Origin: Odobenus rosmarus divergens
Lineage: Eukaryota > Chordata > Mammalia > Carnivora > Odobenidae
Reading direction: 5' to 3'
DNA length: 64,000 nt
Assembly: GCF_000321225.1 (NCBI RefSeq)
Contig: NW_004450478.1
Coordinates: 1,875,204-1,939,203 of the forward strand
The notes beneath the pieces are model-generated. The model was not told where the DNA came from. It did no database searches and saw only the letters and a program-made list of their open reading frames with translations. A program made the position numbers and the translations under genes. Below are positions 22,009-32,619 of this stretch, one piece after another (the first letter of the stretch is position 1; each line of letters starts with the position of its first letter).

Positions 22009-22829
22009 CACATCTTCCTTTTGAGCTTAATCGAGTTCTAACAAGGCACGCCTTCACGGTAAATGATGTTCTGGGCCCCATCACCTGACTTATTAAACTC
22101 CTACTTTGGGATCTAAATAACTGAGTCAGAATAATGTTGATCTAAAAGAAAACAGAGAAATCTATTTCTACTGAAAAAATGTATTATGCAGGGATTCTTT
22201 AATTAGAGAAAAGTCTATGGCAGTGCTAGACAGATTCAGCGTGGTTCACTTATGTATTCTGTGGACAGAAGGGACAAAGTTGCTCTCCCACCCCCCAACT
22301 TTTCCCCACTTTATGGGAATATTGCTCAGAAGGCATAGTCATGACCTGCTGCCTCGGAAAACTGCCCAGTGGACTGACATCATGGGAATGTGCTGAGCCT
22401 GTTTTGTGGAGGTCATCTAATTCTCAGCATAAGGGTTCCGGGCAGGAAACCTTCTATATTTCTTTGATAATGAACCCAAAATCACCAGCCCAAGAAATTG
22501 AGACTGCATTTCATTAACACAGCTTCCCAGAAAATAGCCCGATGCCAGGCAACCGCTGGTATTGTCTTTATAATCTAAGCTGGCTCGTATAACCTTTATG
22601 AAGTCCCATCCCACGTGTGTCATTATCGAAAGCATACAGCCCTTCACTTGCAGTTTCAAGCAGTTTTCAAATTCTTCCCTAGAAAAATGTTGCTGTTTCT
22701 ATTTCTGTTGTATATCACCTCTAAAGCCCTGAAATCAGGAAAACAGAGTTACTAGTCCTGTGAGTAAAAGCCAAATATTTAATGGAGGTAAAATGAAAAT
22801 TGTGACATATTGTGAAAAATGTATTATTA
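22009..22829. other. unassigned DNA
   Basis: No recognised repeat or gene. An 80-codon minus-strand frame at 22417-22659 lacks motifs. Confidence 0.4.
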
Positions 22830-23034
22830 GGGATGCCTGGGTGGCTTAGTCAGTTAAGCAGCTGCCTTCAGCTCAGGTCATGATCCCAGGGTCCTGGGAT
22901 CGAGTCCCACATCAGGCTCCTTACTCAGCGGGGAGCCTGCTGCTTCCTCTGCCCCTCCCCCCGCTCGTGCTCTCTCTCTCTCTTTCTCTCTCTCGCTCTC
23001 ACTCTCTCTGACAAATAAATAAATAAAATCTTAC
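22830..23034 (+). mobile_element. caniform SINE with expanded (CT)n
   Basis: Plus-strand copy whose CT-rich region has grown into a CT dinucleotide run of about 35 bases near 22973-23009. Its tail passes directly into a TG and TA dinucleotide tract at 23037-23062, so the 3' target duplication is obscured (AAAAATGTA on the left against CAAATGTGTG on the right). Confidence 0.92.
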
Positions 23035-23036
23035 AA

Positions 23037-23062
23037 ATGTGTGTGTATATATATATATATAA
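23037..23062. repeat. (TG)n(TA)n microsatellite
   Basis: Short dinucleotide tract directly behind the SINE tail. Confidence 0.85.
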
Positions 23063-23224
23063 TTAGCCATGAGTTTAGAATATGTTATTAACATTATTGT
23101 CATTACTATTGCTGTATTAATGTTACATTGTGGGTATATTTAGAACAACTCAAAATCCTTTTTGTAACAAGGTTGACTATATTATTTATTTATCAATAAA
23201 TACATAGCAGTCAATACTTTAATA

Positions 23225-23380
23225 CTTTATATATATTAACTCATTTTATTCTTACTTTTTATAAATGAGGACACTGAAGAACAGATTGGTGAGGTAACCT
23301 GCCTACATCAAACAGATAGTTTGTAGCAGACGAATTCGAACAAGGATAATCTCGTTATGGATTCTGCACCCTTCATCTCT
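23225..23380 (+). mobile_element. MIR fragment
   Basis: TTAACTCATTTTATTCTTAC, then ATAAATGAGGACACTGAAGA, ACAGATTGGTGAGGTAACCT, GCCTACATCAAACAG and a diverged GAATTCGAAC block follow the MIR core in order. Confidence 0.75.
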
Positions 23381-23534
23381 GTTGCGATACTGAGTCAAAG
23401 TTCAGCATACACAGACTGTTCAACAGAAAGAAAGTAGTAAGTATTTATATGAGAAGTACAAATGAATTTAGATAACACTGATGATACCAACATCTTCTTT
23501 AATAGTTTCTTTTGATGTTGATATTTGAATATTT

Positions 23535-24367
23535 TTCCCTTTTTTGAGTATAGTTGACACACAATGTTACATTAGTTTCAGGTGTACAATTCAGTGATAT
23601 GACAAGTTTATACATTATGCTATGTTTACCACAAGTGTAGCTGCCATATGTCTCGTTACATCACTATTAAAATACCACTGACTCTATTCCTTATGCTGTG
23701 CCTTTTATTCCTGTGATTTATTCATTCTATAACTGGAAGGCTGTATCTCCCACTCTCCTTCCCCCATTTTGCCCAACACCCCCCCCACTTCCCCTCTGGC
23801 AAGCATCAAATTTTTATTTTGAACCAATCACAAGGTTACAGAATAATTGCAAGTCTAGTACAAAGAGCTTTTATTTTTTACCCCTGAACCATTTGAGTTG
23901 GGATCTGATGTCCTACCATCCCTGAACAATTCAGTGTCTACTTCCTTCATTCTCCACCATATGTACAATACAGCCATCAAAATAAGTAAAACAGTTGGAT
24001 GCAGAAATGCACTAGTACTACATTTCCCAGACCCCATTTGAATTCTGCCAATAGTCCCAGTAACGTCCTTCAGAGCAAAAGAACTCAGTTCAGGATCATG
24101 TATTTATTTTAGTTGTCATTTTTCTTTTTTATAGGATTTTTTTGTACCAATATTCACAAGTGATATTGGTTTAGATTTTTCTTTTCTTTACTTGACTGGT
24201 TTGGGTGTTAAGGATTAAACTTATATAAATCTGGTTGCTGGCCCTCTTGTCTAGTCTTTGAGATTTTAAATTTAATAAAAGGATGATTTGTTCCATGAAA
24301 GTTGGTAAAATTTATCTATAAAAACATCTTGGCCTTGTGTCTTTTGTGGTAAAAGACTTTGATTTTT
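23535..24367 (-). mobile_element. old L1M 3' UTR plus a piece of ORF2, minus strand
   Basis: Read right to left this is one decayed L1. At 24145-24345 blocks such as AATATTCACAAGTGATATTG and AAACATCTTGGCCTTGTGTC match the reverse complement of L1 ORF2 near its middle. At 23815-24110 the ACAGAATAATTGCAAGTCTA, GAACCATTTGAGTTGGGATC and GTCCCAGTAACGTCCTTCAG blocks match an L1M 3' UTR segment. At 23535-23660 is the L1 3' terminus (AATGTTACATTAGTTTCAGG, GTGTACAATTCAG). The order suggests internal deletions. A younger SINE sits at its right edge. Confidence 0.65.
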
Positions 24368-24564
24368 CTTTTTTTTTTTTTTACTTGACAGAGAGAGAGA
24401 CAGCGAGAGAAGGAACACAAGCAGGGGGAGTGGGAGAGGGAGAAGCAGGCTTCCTGCTTCTCCCTGCCAAGCAGGGAGCCCGATGCAGGGCTCGATCCCA
24501 GGACCCTGGAATCATGACCTGAGCAGAAGGCAGACGCTCAACGACTGAGCCACCGAGGCGCCCC
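24368..24564 (-). mobile_element. caniform SINE carrying a perfect hairpin
   Basis: Full minus-strand copy flanked by a perfect 17-base duplication, AAAAGACTTTGATTTTT, at 24351-24367 and 24565-24581. In the middle, where other copies read GAAGCAGGCTCCC, it has a novel inverted repeat: arms at 24437-24449 and 24453-24465 are perfect reverse complements with a CTT loop (see findings). Confidence 0.96.
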
Positions 24565-24581
24565 AAAAGACTTTGATTTTT

Positions 24582-25384
24582 ACAAAGTGCTAGCTTTTTA
24601 TTCTGTTGGCCAGTTTTTCCTGTTTCTACAGCATTGATTTGCGCACTTTTATTACTTCCTTCCACTTTATTACTTTTTTGTTTTGTTAGCTTACTGAATA
24701 GAATGCTTTGCTTAGTTCAAACTGTGTTTCTGCTTTTGAGTATATCTTGCAATTTTTTCTTGATAGTTGGACATGATTTACAGCCAGAAGGAAGTGCTAT
24801 AAGGAGGCCTTTGTAATGTGGTGGAAAGCCACGTGTGTGGGGAGAAGCGTTCTATAGTCTCATGATCATGTCTCAGTTTTTCTGAGCCTATGCCCCAGGC
24901 TCAGGAAATCACAGGGTGTCAGCTAGAAAGACAGAGATTTAATTTAATGCAATCATTCTGTCCACTAGGAGATATTGATTTAAACATTTGGTGTCTTCAG
25001 AGTTTATTTCTATAAGCTTGAAAAATATCATTTTAGAAAAAAATCAGAGGCAAATATTAATACCTGCCGTGCTAAAAATGCATGTCAGCCAGATTTAAGT
25101 GTTAACAAAAAAACTAGACATCTGAGAAGCAATTGAAATTTTACATAATGAAGTAGACATGAAGAGACATAAAAGCAAGGCTGAATTCAATGAAAATATA
25201 TCCTATAGACTTCAGAACTGTATACCTCTACTTCAGTGCTATATGATACATGGTTGGCAATTCTCTATAGTTTGATATTTGTAGTTAACATACAGGTAAA
25301 GTTGATTTAACAGAGGCCTAAAAATGAAGGACTTTAAATAAAATAGATGTTGAGTTCTATTTTATGTACCATCTCTGCTCCATG
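24582..25384. other. unassigned DNA, left part possibly old L1
   Basis: The first 200 bases are T-rich and may continue the L1 to the left (TTGATAGTTGGACATGATTT resembles an L1 segment), but I cannot place them securely. The rest is unrecognised. Confidence 0.35.
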
Positions 25385-25720
25385 AGGCCCCTCAGGGACA
25401 GGTGGGATGTTCATCTTTGCCCCTCCTCCGCATGTGGCTTCTATCTCAGAAAGTGGCTCTTCCCGTGGTCCCCACACTCCAGTGCATAGGAAAAGGAAGA
25501 AAGAGAGGGCGTGGAGGTGCTGGAGGTACCACGGCAGTACACAGATTCCTGCCGCTTATGTTCCTTTGGTGGGAATCTGGTAATAATGCCACAGCCAAAT
25601 GCAAGTGAGGCCAGGGAATGCAGGCTAGCTGGGTGGCCTCGTGCCGGCTCAAACTTCTGTAAGGACTGTATGTGATTGATTAATAAAGGAAGAGCAGAGA
25701 ATGTTTTGGGGGTGCAATTG
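25385..25720 (+). mobile_element. probable ancient interspersed repeat, family not recalled
   Basis: Blocks CATGTGGCTTCTATCTCAGA, GTGGCTCTTCCCGTGGTCC, CCAAATGCAAGTGAGGCCAG and GGGTGGCCTCGTGCCGGCTC occur in an order I associate with an old mammalian repeat, but I cannot name it. Opposite-strand frames of 68-122 codons overlap it and are not supported. Confidence 0.3.
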
Positions 25721-25886
25721 ATGGTGTTTGTTATAATAGTAGTAAAGAATTTAAGATTTAAGAATACATGCATGTAGGCATATGCACATGCATACACACA
25801 CCCACACAAATAAATTCGGGGCTTGTTTCTACTGATTATTAGTAAGAGGAAGTATGGTGCTAACCCTTGGAGATAATATAACTTTC
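25721..25886. repeat. degenerate (CA)n-containing stretch
   Basis: Alternating ATGCATG and CACACACCCACACA units at about 25766-25808, otherwise unrecognised. Confidence 0.6.
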
Positions 25887-25899
25887 AAAGGAACATAGA

Positions 25900-26072
25900 T
25901 GGGCCGCCTGGGTGGCTCAGTTGGTTAAGTGTCTGACTGTTGATTTCGTGAGATCCAGCCCCGAGCCGGGTTCTGTCCTGAGCATGGAGCCTGTATAAGA
26001 TTCTCTCTCTCTCCTTCTCCCTTCGTCCCTCCCCATCTGTGCTCTCTCTCTCTCTCTCTCTCTGTAAAAAAA
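25900..26072 (+). mobile_element. caniform SINE, internally deleted
   Basis: Plus-strand copy of the older type. It lacks the GGCTCAGGTCATGATC block, running from TGTTGATTTC directly to GTGAGATCCAGCC, so the B-box region is damaged. Flanked by AAAGGAACATAGA at 25887-25899 and 26073-26085, a perfect 13-base duplication. Confidence 0.94.
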
Positions 26073-26085
26073 AAAGGAACATAGA

Positions 26086-27879
26086 GAACATGTTGACATA
26101 CAGCTTGAGGTGGAATAAAACAAAAAACAAAAATGGAAAGAAACAAAAATGACTTAGCCTCTCCTCTCCTTCCTGTTTTCCACATTCACTCCCCGTCTCC
26201 AGCTCAATATAGAAACAAAACTAGGTCAGCAAAAATGTTTCCATGGTATCTGAATTTTCTCCTTTAAAATAATACTGATCACTTTTGGTGGTCAAGATAT
26301 CCCCTACTTTAAGCAGAAATGGTGTCAGATTTAAATTTACAGACATGTTGGTAGAGGGGTCTTATGATAATTAATTCTCCCCCACCATGTGTGTGCATAT
26401 GTATGTGTGCGTATGTGTGTGTGTCCTACAATCCATTTTATTGGATCAACTAAGTATCTTTGCATACAATCTATATATGTTTACGAATAATCCATTTCCC
26501 CCAGTCTACGTGTTTCTTAGCTACAATAAAGTATTTCTCTGGCTCCTCTCTTATGTGCCTTTTTTTTTTTTAATCACCAGTCTACCTTACATTTTTTTCC
26601 CCAAGTAGTTCTACGAGTTTTTAAAGCATTGGCAATGCATCTAAGCCTTTCTTTAATGGAAATTTTTGAAGTGTGCCTTCTCCTAAGGGATTGTTCCTGT
26701 CCTGTTACAACTAGTCTGCAGGTAGTACCAATTATTTTCCTCCCTGTAAGCTGAGGTTTGCAGTGGCAAGTGTATCTTTCCTAGACTATCACTAAGGAAA
26801 GATGAATCTGGAAGACCCTGGATGCTCATTTTCTCTCCCATTCTAATAACCTAGAAAAAAAGCTGGTTCAGCAGGTATGAGATAGCTCAACTGATAAACA
26901 GGCTGAAATCAGCTACTGAACTCCAGAGACTTTCTTTTCCTAACAAGCCTTTTCTTGGGTCAGAAAGCTTCTGTTGTAATATACTGGTCCAGATATGTTC
27001 TGCACCTATAAACATGTAGTGTTTGATTGGGGTAGGTCCCTTAAGGATACTTTTTCATGGTGTTCATCCAATTACGCCTGACTTAAGCACAGTGCTATAT
27101 GGGAACGTGACGGCTGAGGGGGTCACATGTCCTCTGCCAGTTGCTGTTTTTAAGATCCTCCAGTAAGATCCTCTTCTATTTACACAAACTGGTATCAGTG
27201 GGATGTGTTTCTAAAGCTCCTTTGTGTGATAACCATCAACATGCCCACTATCTGCCAGTGCCCATTAAGCACACTACCACTTTTCCTGGAAACTCCGGTC
27301 CAGGGCACTTTCCCTAGTGCGGGGGATCCTAAAAGCACCACCATTGTGCTGATGTACTTTTATCACAAAGAATGTCCCTGGAGACTACTTCTGCTAATGC
27401 CTTCTACTCTCATATTGATTGAAGTTATGGAGGGGAAGCACATTTAGATTTTATTCATTGTTTTTAAATAGCCTTTTACCCAAGAACACAGAGTGGGTTC
27501 CTGAAGGGGCTGAGCCAGAAGGATAATTGGGTAGACTCTTGGTGAAAGTTTTCTAACAACAACAAAAAAATCCCTGATTTGCTTAGCCTCTTCATTCAAG
27601 TGTTCACCAGGACTTGTCTATTCTACCTCCTAAATATCCTCCCTACTTTCCTTCATTTCCAGTCTCCAACTGCCAGTGTTCTAGTTTAGGATATCACCAT
27701 CGTTCTAATTCTTACATAAACATATTTGACCAAATAACAAAAGATTATACTTTTTAATACGGTGTTATTTTGTTTGGGGCTAGACATCAAGAGCTGAGAG
27801 GCATTTTGGAACAAAGAAGGTCCAAGCCAGGGGGAAGGGGTTGATTAAGACAGCAACAGGAATACTGAGCAAATAGGAG
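26086..27879. other. unassigned DNA with a short (TG)n tract
   Basis: No recognised gene or repeat apart from TG and TATG units at 26386-26426. The 80-codon frame at 27205-27447 and the 73-codon frame at 26387-26608 show no motifs. Confidence 0.4.
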
Positions 27880-28010
27880 GTGACCAGCTATCAGAGATCA
27901 AGTCCAGGGACCCTATTTCTCATTTATGGCTCTATCCTTGGCTCATAACACCTGTCATATGGTGAGTGGTCAATAAATATTTCTTGATTGAGTTAATAAA
28001 TTAATGAATA
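27880..28010 (+). mobile_element. probable L2 3' end fragment
   Basis: GGGACCCTATTTCTCATTTA, GGCTCATAACACCTGTCATA, then GGTCAATAAATATTTCTTGA and TGAATAAATGG follow the L2 3' end order. Confidence 0.6.
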
Positions 28011-28559
28011 AATGGTCAAGAAATTAGGAAAGTCATTTCTATAAGGTCCTTTAATAAAACTAAATTTTAATATTCCAAGCTTGGCTATTGTACCAGTTAT
28101 TAACATATTGCCTGTGAGCTCCCAACCCACCCTTCTTTCCCCTGCTCTGTGATACTGAAACTCAAGCTTGCAAATATTTCTTTGCTAGCGTTGCAAATAG
28201 AGAGCCCTGGAGGGACGTTGTAGGAGGTAGGGCACTTCTTGTCCTGGATATGGTGAGGTGTTTTGTTTTCTTTTTCTGTATCATTCAGTGTGCACCTGCA
28301 AGTGGTACTCACTCCCACACCAACGAATCTTCCCACCATCCCAGCCAGTGGCCATCCAGTGCGTCAGAAAGGCACCCAGTACTTGGCTTTCCCATTGGAA
28401 AGCTTCATGAGCACCCCAGAGGGTGGTTTCTTTGCAAAACTCCCCATCACCCCAGTAAGTGGCTTCCAAGCAAGTTTTCAATCTTTGCAGTTCCCCAGCT
28501 GACTTTCTGGTCTAATTAATGTTCCAGTGGCAGCTTATTAGTGAGTGGCAGCCCAGGCA
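28011..28559. other. unassigned DNA
   Basis: Locally more GC-rich than neighbours. Three overlapping frames (28100-28519, both strands) of 66-89 codons conflict with each other, and I recognise no domain. The CCCCATCACCCCAG motif recurs imperfectly (CCACCATCCCAGCCAGTGGC and CCCCATCACCCCAGTAAGTG), perhaps a weak internal duplication. Confidence 0.35.
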
Positions 28560-28870
28560 CCAGGCCCATCCTGAGGCAGTTCAGCAAAATTCTCTGCCAT
28601 CTAGTGGGCCACATGGGCACCTTTTCCAATGAGGTCTGAATCGCCACCATGGGTAGGGCCCTTTTCTCTGTTTGTTCCTTCCTGGGTGTTGTGTCTCCAC
28701 CCTAAAGTGGTAGCTGCACCCTATATCTGTTACCCCTGTAAACTTTATAGAGTTCTTCTTGCCTCTGTAAGTAGTTAATATCTTGTTACTAGTTCACAAT
28801 TCTTTGTATTAAATTTCCCTGTTCAGATAACTAGTGTATTTTTTTCTTTCCTGGATGGATGCCAATGGAT
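28560..28870 (+). mobile_element. possible ERVL-type LTR end
   Basis: The right half, TTGCCTCTGTAAGTAGTTAA, then TTTGTATTAAATTTCCCTGT and TTTTTCTTTCCTGGATGGAT, follows the order of ERVL-type LTR 3' ends (CTGTAAATAGT, TTATTAAACTCTCC, TTTCCTG-GGACCC). The left border is a guess and the ends are not defined. Confidence 0.4.
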
Positions 28871-29373
28871 ATAGCTATGGAGGGAGAATCTCCCACTGAG
28901 AAAGGTCACCTATGCCCCATAGTCCTGGCTCTTATTCCTTGTAGCATATCTGCTCTGTAGAGTCTCTTCCAATCACCCCAGTCAATATCATGTCAGCCTC
29001 AAGGAGACAGAGATCCATCATTAAAAATTAGTTTCAGATTTTGCTGATCGGAGGGGTAAATGTCATTGATATACTGCCTGGCTGATGCTCCAATGATTGC
29101 AGAAGAGAGGCAGCGCAGCCGATAAATAAATGGTTAGAGCCCCACCCCCCACAACTGGGATGGAGCTAGAATGGAGAGGCTTCATCATCTCTCCATGCAA
29201 GGGCTACTTAAACACATAGAAGAGGAGTGTCATTGTAGAAACAAAGTAACAGTGCAATTTAAGGAAACAGAAAACAGTCATACTATTGCAAATCTTGTTG
29301 CAGGGATTAAAGATAATTTCATTGATAACATCCATTTTGTGTGTTTAATTTATAAAGTGCTTACAGACCAACC
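28871..29373. other. unassigned DNA
   Basis: No recognised content. An 81-codon frame at 29171-29416 runs into the next SINE and is therefore not a gene boundary. Confidence 0.4.
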
Positions 29374-29389
29374 AACTTTTAATACTAAA

Positions 29390-29584
29390 GGGCGCCTGGG
29401 TGGCTCAGTTGGTTAAGCATCTGCCTTCGGCTCAGGTCATGATCCTGGAGTCCCAGGATTGAGTCCCGCATCGGGCTCCCTGCTCAGCAGTCAGTCTGCT
29501 TCTCCCTCGGACCCTCCCCCCTCTCATGCTCTCTCTCTCTATCTCATTCTCTCTCTCAAATAAATAAATAAAATCTTAAAAAAA
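29390..29584 (+). mobile_element. caniform SINE
   Basis: Plus-strand copy with intact head GGCGCCTGGGTGGCTCAG, A-box and B-box analogues, and A-rich tail. Flanked by AACTTTTAATACTAAA at 29374-29389 and AACCTTTTAATAATAAA at 29585-29601, a near-match duplication with one inserted C. Confidence 0.95.
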
Positions 29585-29601
29585 AACCTTTTAATAATAA
29601 A

Positions 29602-30234
29602 ATAATAGAAACAGACCTTGATATGCCCTTTGAATCATCTGAAATAATAATTAGGTCACACTAATGAGCAAAACTCACGATGTTACCAAAGCAATCAATA
29701 TAGTACTATGCGCACTGAATTACTTTATTAATAATCTAACAGAATTTGTTTCCCAAGCAGACAAAATACAGAAGGACTGTATTTTGTGTTACATTTTCTT
29801 TATGGCTTTTAAATTAAGCTTTATAGCATGTCACAGCTGTCAGCATCCTCACCGTTACCATTACCCGCAAACATTTAGTGCATACCCGCTGTGTACACAG
29901 CACTGTGGGGTTCATTAAAGAGAAAGAGCAATAATTCCCTGCCCTTGAAATAGTAGAGCAGTAATTACTTGCTCTGAATACTCCAGTTCATTTAGCAGTG
30001 AATGAGTAGGAGATCTTGGAACTAAATGCCTTGACATCCTTATACAATTTCATCACCATTAGAGCAATAACATTAAAATTTCTGGATTTGGTCTTCTTTA
30101 TTTTAGATTATAAAATAATGAATTGGTGTATTGTACAAGAGTTAAACAAAACAGCAGTTACAGAGTAAAAGCCAAAATTCTCTTTTTATGTCTAATTCTT
30201 AATTATACTGATGAACATTTGTTTCATGATTGCT
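29602..30234. other. unassigned DNA
   Basis: AT-rich, no recognised repeat. TTTAGTGCATACCCGCTGTG near 29873 faintly recalls a MIR-type segment. Confidence 0.35.
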
Positions 30235-30385
30235 AATTTATGTAATGTTGATTATGTGCCAACTCTGTTCAATACTCACATGCATTCATACTCTTTATAG
30301 ATGAAGAAACTGAAAGATCTAGAGAGGATGTACAGTAAGTGGCCAAGATCTGAACTTAGGAGGTCTGGCACCAAAGTCTATACAG
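30235..30385 (+). mobile_element. MIR, left part, split by a later element
   Basis: ATTATGTGCCAACTCTGTTC, TATAGATGAAGAAACTGAAA, GTAAGTGGCCAAGATCTGAA and GGAGGTCTGGCACCAAAGTC follow the MIR core. The MIR end block appears on the far side of the Tigger-like element at about 30822-30845 (CTTAACCACTACTCCATATG), so the MIR was cut by it. Confidence 0.75.
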
Positions 30386-30821
30386 CAGTCTCCCCATTAT
30401 CCACAGTGTCAGTTACCCTCGGTCAACCGCCATCCAGAAGCAGATGATCCTCCTGCTGCCATGTGGTCAGCAGGTCAATGGTAGCTTACTGCTGTGTCAT
30501 TCACTTCCCTAGATCTCATCACGGGAGCATTTTATCATCTCACATCATCACAAGAAGAAGAGTGAGTACAGTGCATAAGGTATTTTGAGAGAGAGACAAA
30601 ATTCACAGAATCTTTGTTGCAGTATATGGGTGTAAATGTTCTATTTTATTATTACTTATTGCTGTTAATCTCTACTGTGCCTAACGTATAAATTAAACTT
30701 TATCATAGGTGTGTACATATAGGAAGAAACATAATATATATAGGGTTTGATACTACTCATGGTTTCAGGCACCCATGGGGGTCTTGGAACGGATTCCTTG
30801 TGGATAAGGAGGGGCTGTTCT
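30386..30821 (-). mobile_element. Tigger-like (TcMar) nonautonomous DNA transposon
   Basis: Inverted termini face each other: CAGTCTCCCCATTATCCAC on the left and, read in reverse complement, a TTATCCACAAGG-type end with AGCCCCTCC on the right (GTGGATAAGGAGGGGCTGTT). The interior has the CTCACATCATCACAAGAAGA, TATAAATTAAACTTTATCAT and CATGGGGGTCTTGGAACGGA blocks known from Tigger-derived elements. The target is at a TA (30381-30382). Orientation is arbitrary because the element lacks a coding region. Confidence 0.75.
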
Positions 30822-31005
30822 TCCCTTAACCACTACTCCATATGGCCCTTTCCAAATAAGCCTCCCAGAGGTAACCACTTACCAACGAAGGGTGCTTATT
30901 CTTCTAGGGACCATTCTATGCATTGAAATGCATATGTGTACATACATGCATATCTTTTAAAAATATAAATGGGATCATCGTAACATTTAAAAATTGCTTT
31001 AAAAA

Positions 31006-31193
31006 GGGGTGCCTGGGTGGCTCAGTCATTAAGCGTCTGCCTTCTGCTCAGGTCATGATCCCAGGGTCCTGGGATCGAGCCCCACATTGGGCTCCCTGCT
31101 CAGCGGGAAGCCTGCTTCTCCCTCTCCCACTCCCCCTGCTTGTGTTCCCTCTCTCGCTGTCTCTGTCAAATAAATAATTTAAAAAATTTTTTG
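31006..31193 (+). mobile_element. young caniform SINE inside L1M
   Basis: Plus-strand copy of the CTCCCACTCCCCCTGCTTGTG type. A perfect 14-base duplication, AATTGCTTTAAAAA, lies at 30992-31005 and 31194-31207. The AAATAAATAA tail is followed by TTTAAAAAATTTTTTG rather than pure A, so the tail has mutated. Confidence 0.95.
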
Positions 31194-31267
31194 AATTGCT
31201 TTAAAAATAAAAAACAAAACTGTTTTCACTAAAAATATCTTGGCTGTATTACCATATATATATTCTA

Positions 31268-31352
31268 GATTGTGTGTGTATATACATACATATACATACA
31301 TATACACATATACACATACATACTTATACACACGTATATATGTGTGTATATA
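31268..31352. repeat. (TATG/ACAT)n tract
   Basis: Mixed TGTGTGTATATACATACATA and ACACATATACACATAC units, about 85 bases. Imperfect inverted symmetry between TG and CA halves is inherent to such repeats. Frames on both strands encode Tyr-Thr-His repeats only. Confidence 0.85.
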
Positions 31353-31590
31353 TTTAGATGGATTTTTAATATTCCACAATTCAGATGTACCATTTGGAGA
31401 TTCTAAAATTAATAGACATTTTAAATGTTTCCCTGTTTTTGCTCATATATAGTACTGTAGGGTCCATCCTTGTGAATATATCTTTGTACATATGTGGGAT
31501 TTGGGGGAAAAGACTCCTAGTGGTCAACTTGTTGGATCAAAAGGTATGCATAGCGATGTTTTCGTGTTTATTTCTACCCCCCTGACATGC

Positions 31591-31869
31591 TGTATTCTGA
31601 TCACATAGAATATAAATACAACACTGTCGATAATCTGTGTTACTCCATGGTTTACCTGAGATTCCCTTCCACTCTCTCACCCCAGGATGTGTGTCAGATT
31701 ACAAATGAGAGAGAATAGTGATATTTTTTAGTGCATATATCAGTGTATTGAAAAATCATGTTCTTAAAGTATTCTTGATACCTATAATGGCTTCTTACAT
31801 AAGGTGAGAATCCTACCCGCCTTTAATTATTTTTCAGTGCACTGAACAAGATCCCCACTGATACAGAGT
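31591..31869. other. unassigned DNA
   Basis: No recognised content. Confidence 0.4.
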
Positions 31870-31874
31870 CTCAG

Positions 31875-32217
31875 TGTCTTAGTCCATTCAGACTGCTATA
31901 ACAAAATACCATGGACTGTGTTGCTTACAAACAACAGAAATTTCTCACAGTTCTGGAGGCTGGAAGTCCAAGATCAACATGCCCACATAATCAGGTGAGG
32001 ACACTCTTCTGGGTAGCAGACTTCTCATTGTATCCTCACATGGAGGAAGGGGACAGGATCTGGGTAGGATCTCTGTGGGCACTACTCCCATTCATGAGGG
32101 CTCCCCATCATCACCTAACCACCTCCCAAAGGCCCCATCTCCTAACTCCATTTGGTTACATTTGGTATTAGATTCCAACGTGTGAATTTGGGGGACACAC
32201 GCACTCAGACCATAGCA
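31875..32217 (-). mobile_element. solo MaLR LTR (MST/MLT1A-like)
   Basis: Complete LTR of 343 bases in the minus orientation, from TGTCTTAGTCCATTCAGACT to CCATAGCA, with internal ACAAAATACCATGGACTG, GTTCTGGAGGCTGGAAGTCC and CCCATCTCCTAACTCCATTT blocks of the MaLR group. A perfect 5-base target duplication, CTCAG, lies at 31870-31874 and 32218-32222. No internal MaLR sequence is present, so recombination between two LTRs probably left this one. Confidence 0.9.
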
Positions 32218-32405
32218 CTCAGTGAATTTGCTGCAAGAATTCTGGAAGTCATCTTAGACTTTCTTTGCCTAAACTTATTACCACCCCTTTGCCAAAAATT
32301 GATTGGTTTTATGACATACACTTTTGCCTTGCCAGGTACAGAATTTTTGCAGCTTGATTTCAGGCTAAACAAATGATTCTGAAGACAAACAAAACTTTTT
32401 GTTTG

Positions 32406-32608
32406 GGGCGCCTGGGTGGCTCAGTTGTAAAGTGTCTGCCTTTGGCTCAGGTCACGATCCCAGGGTCCTGGGATGGGGCCCCAAGTCAGGTTCCCTGCTC
32501 AGCGGGGAGTCTGCTTCTCCCTCTCCCTCTGCCCCTCCCTGCTTCTCATGCTCCCTCGTTCTCTCTCTCTCCATCTATCTCAAATAAATAAAATCTTTTT
32601 TAAAAGCC
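32406..32608 (+). mobile_element. caniform SINE
   Basis: Plus-strand copy with a one-base shortening in the A-box region (CAGTTGTAAAGTG). Flanks CTTTTTGTTTG at 32395-32405 and CTTTTTATTTG at 32609-32619 form an 11-base duplication with one difference. Confidence 0.94.
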
Positions 32609-32619
32609 CTTTTTATTTG

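Larger units (their letters stand above)
30850..31590 (-). mobile_element. old L1M 3' UTR, interrupted by a SINE
   Basis: CCTCCCAGAGGTAACCACTT, TATAAATGGGATCATCGTAA, then after the SINE GATGGATTTTTAATATTCCA, ATCCTTGTGAATATATCTTT, GACTCCTAGTGGTCAACTTG and TTGGATCAAAAGGTATGCAT form the L1M 3' UTR order in reverse complement. A (TATG/ACAT)n stretch lies inside at 31268-31352. Confidence 0.6.

Noticed and set aside
25441..25809. 122-codon minus-strand frame
   Set aside because: Ends in a (CA)n tract and overlaps a plus frame over the same DNA, probably an old repeat.
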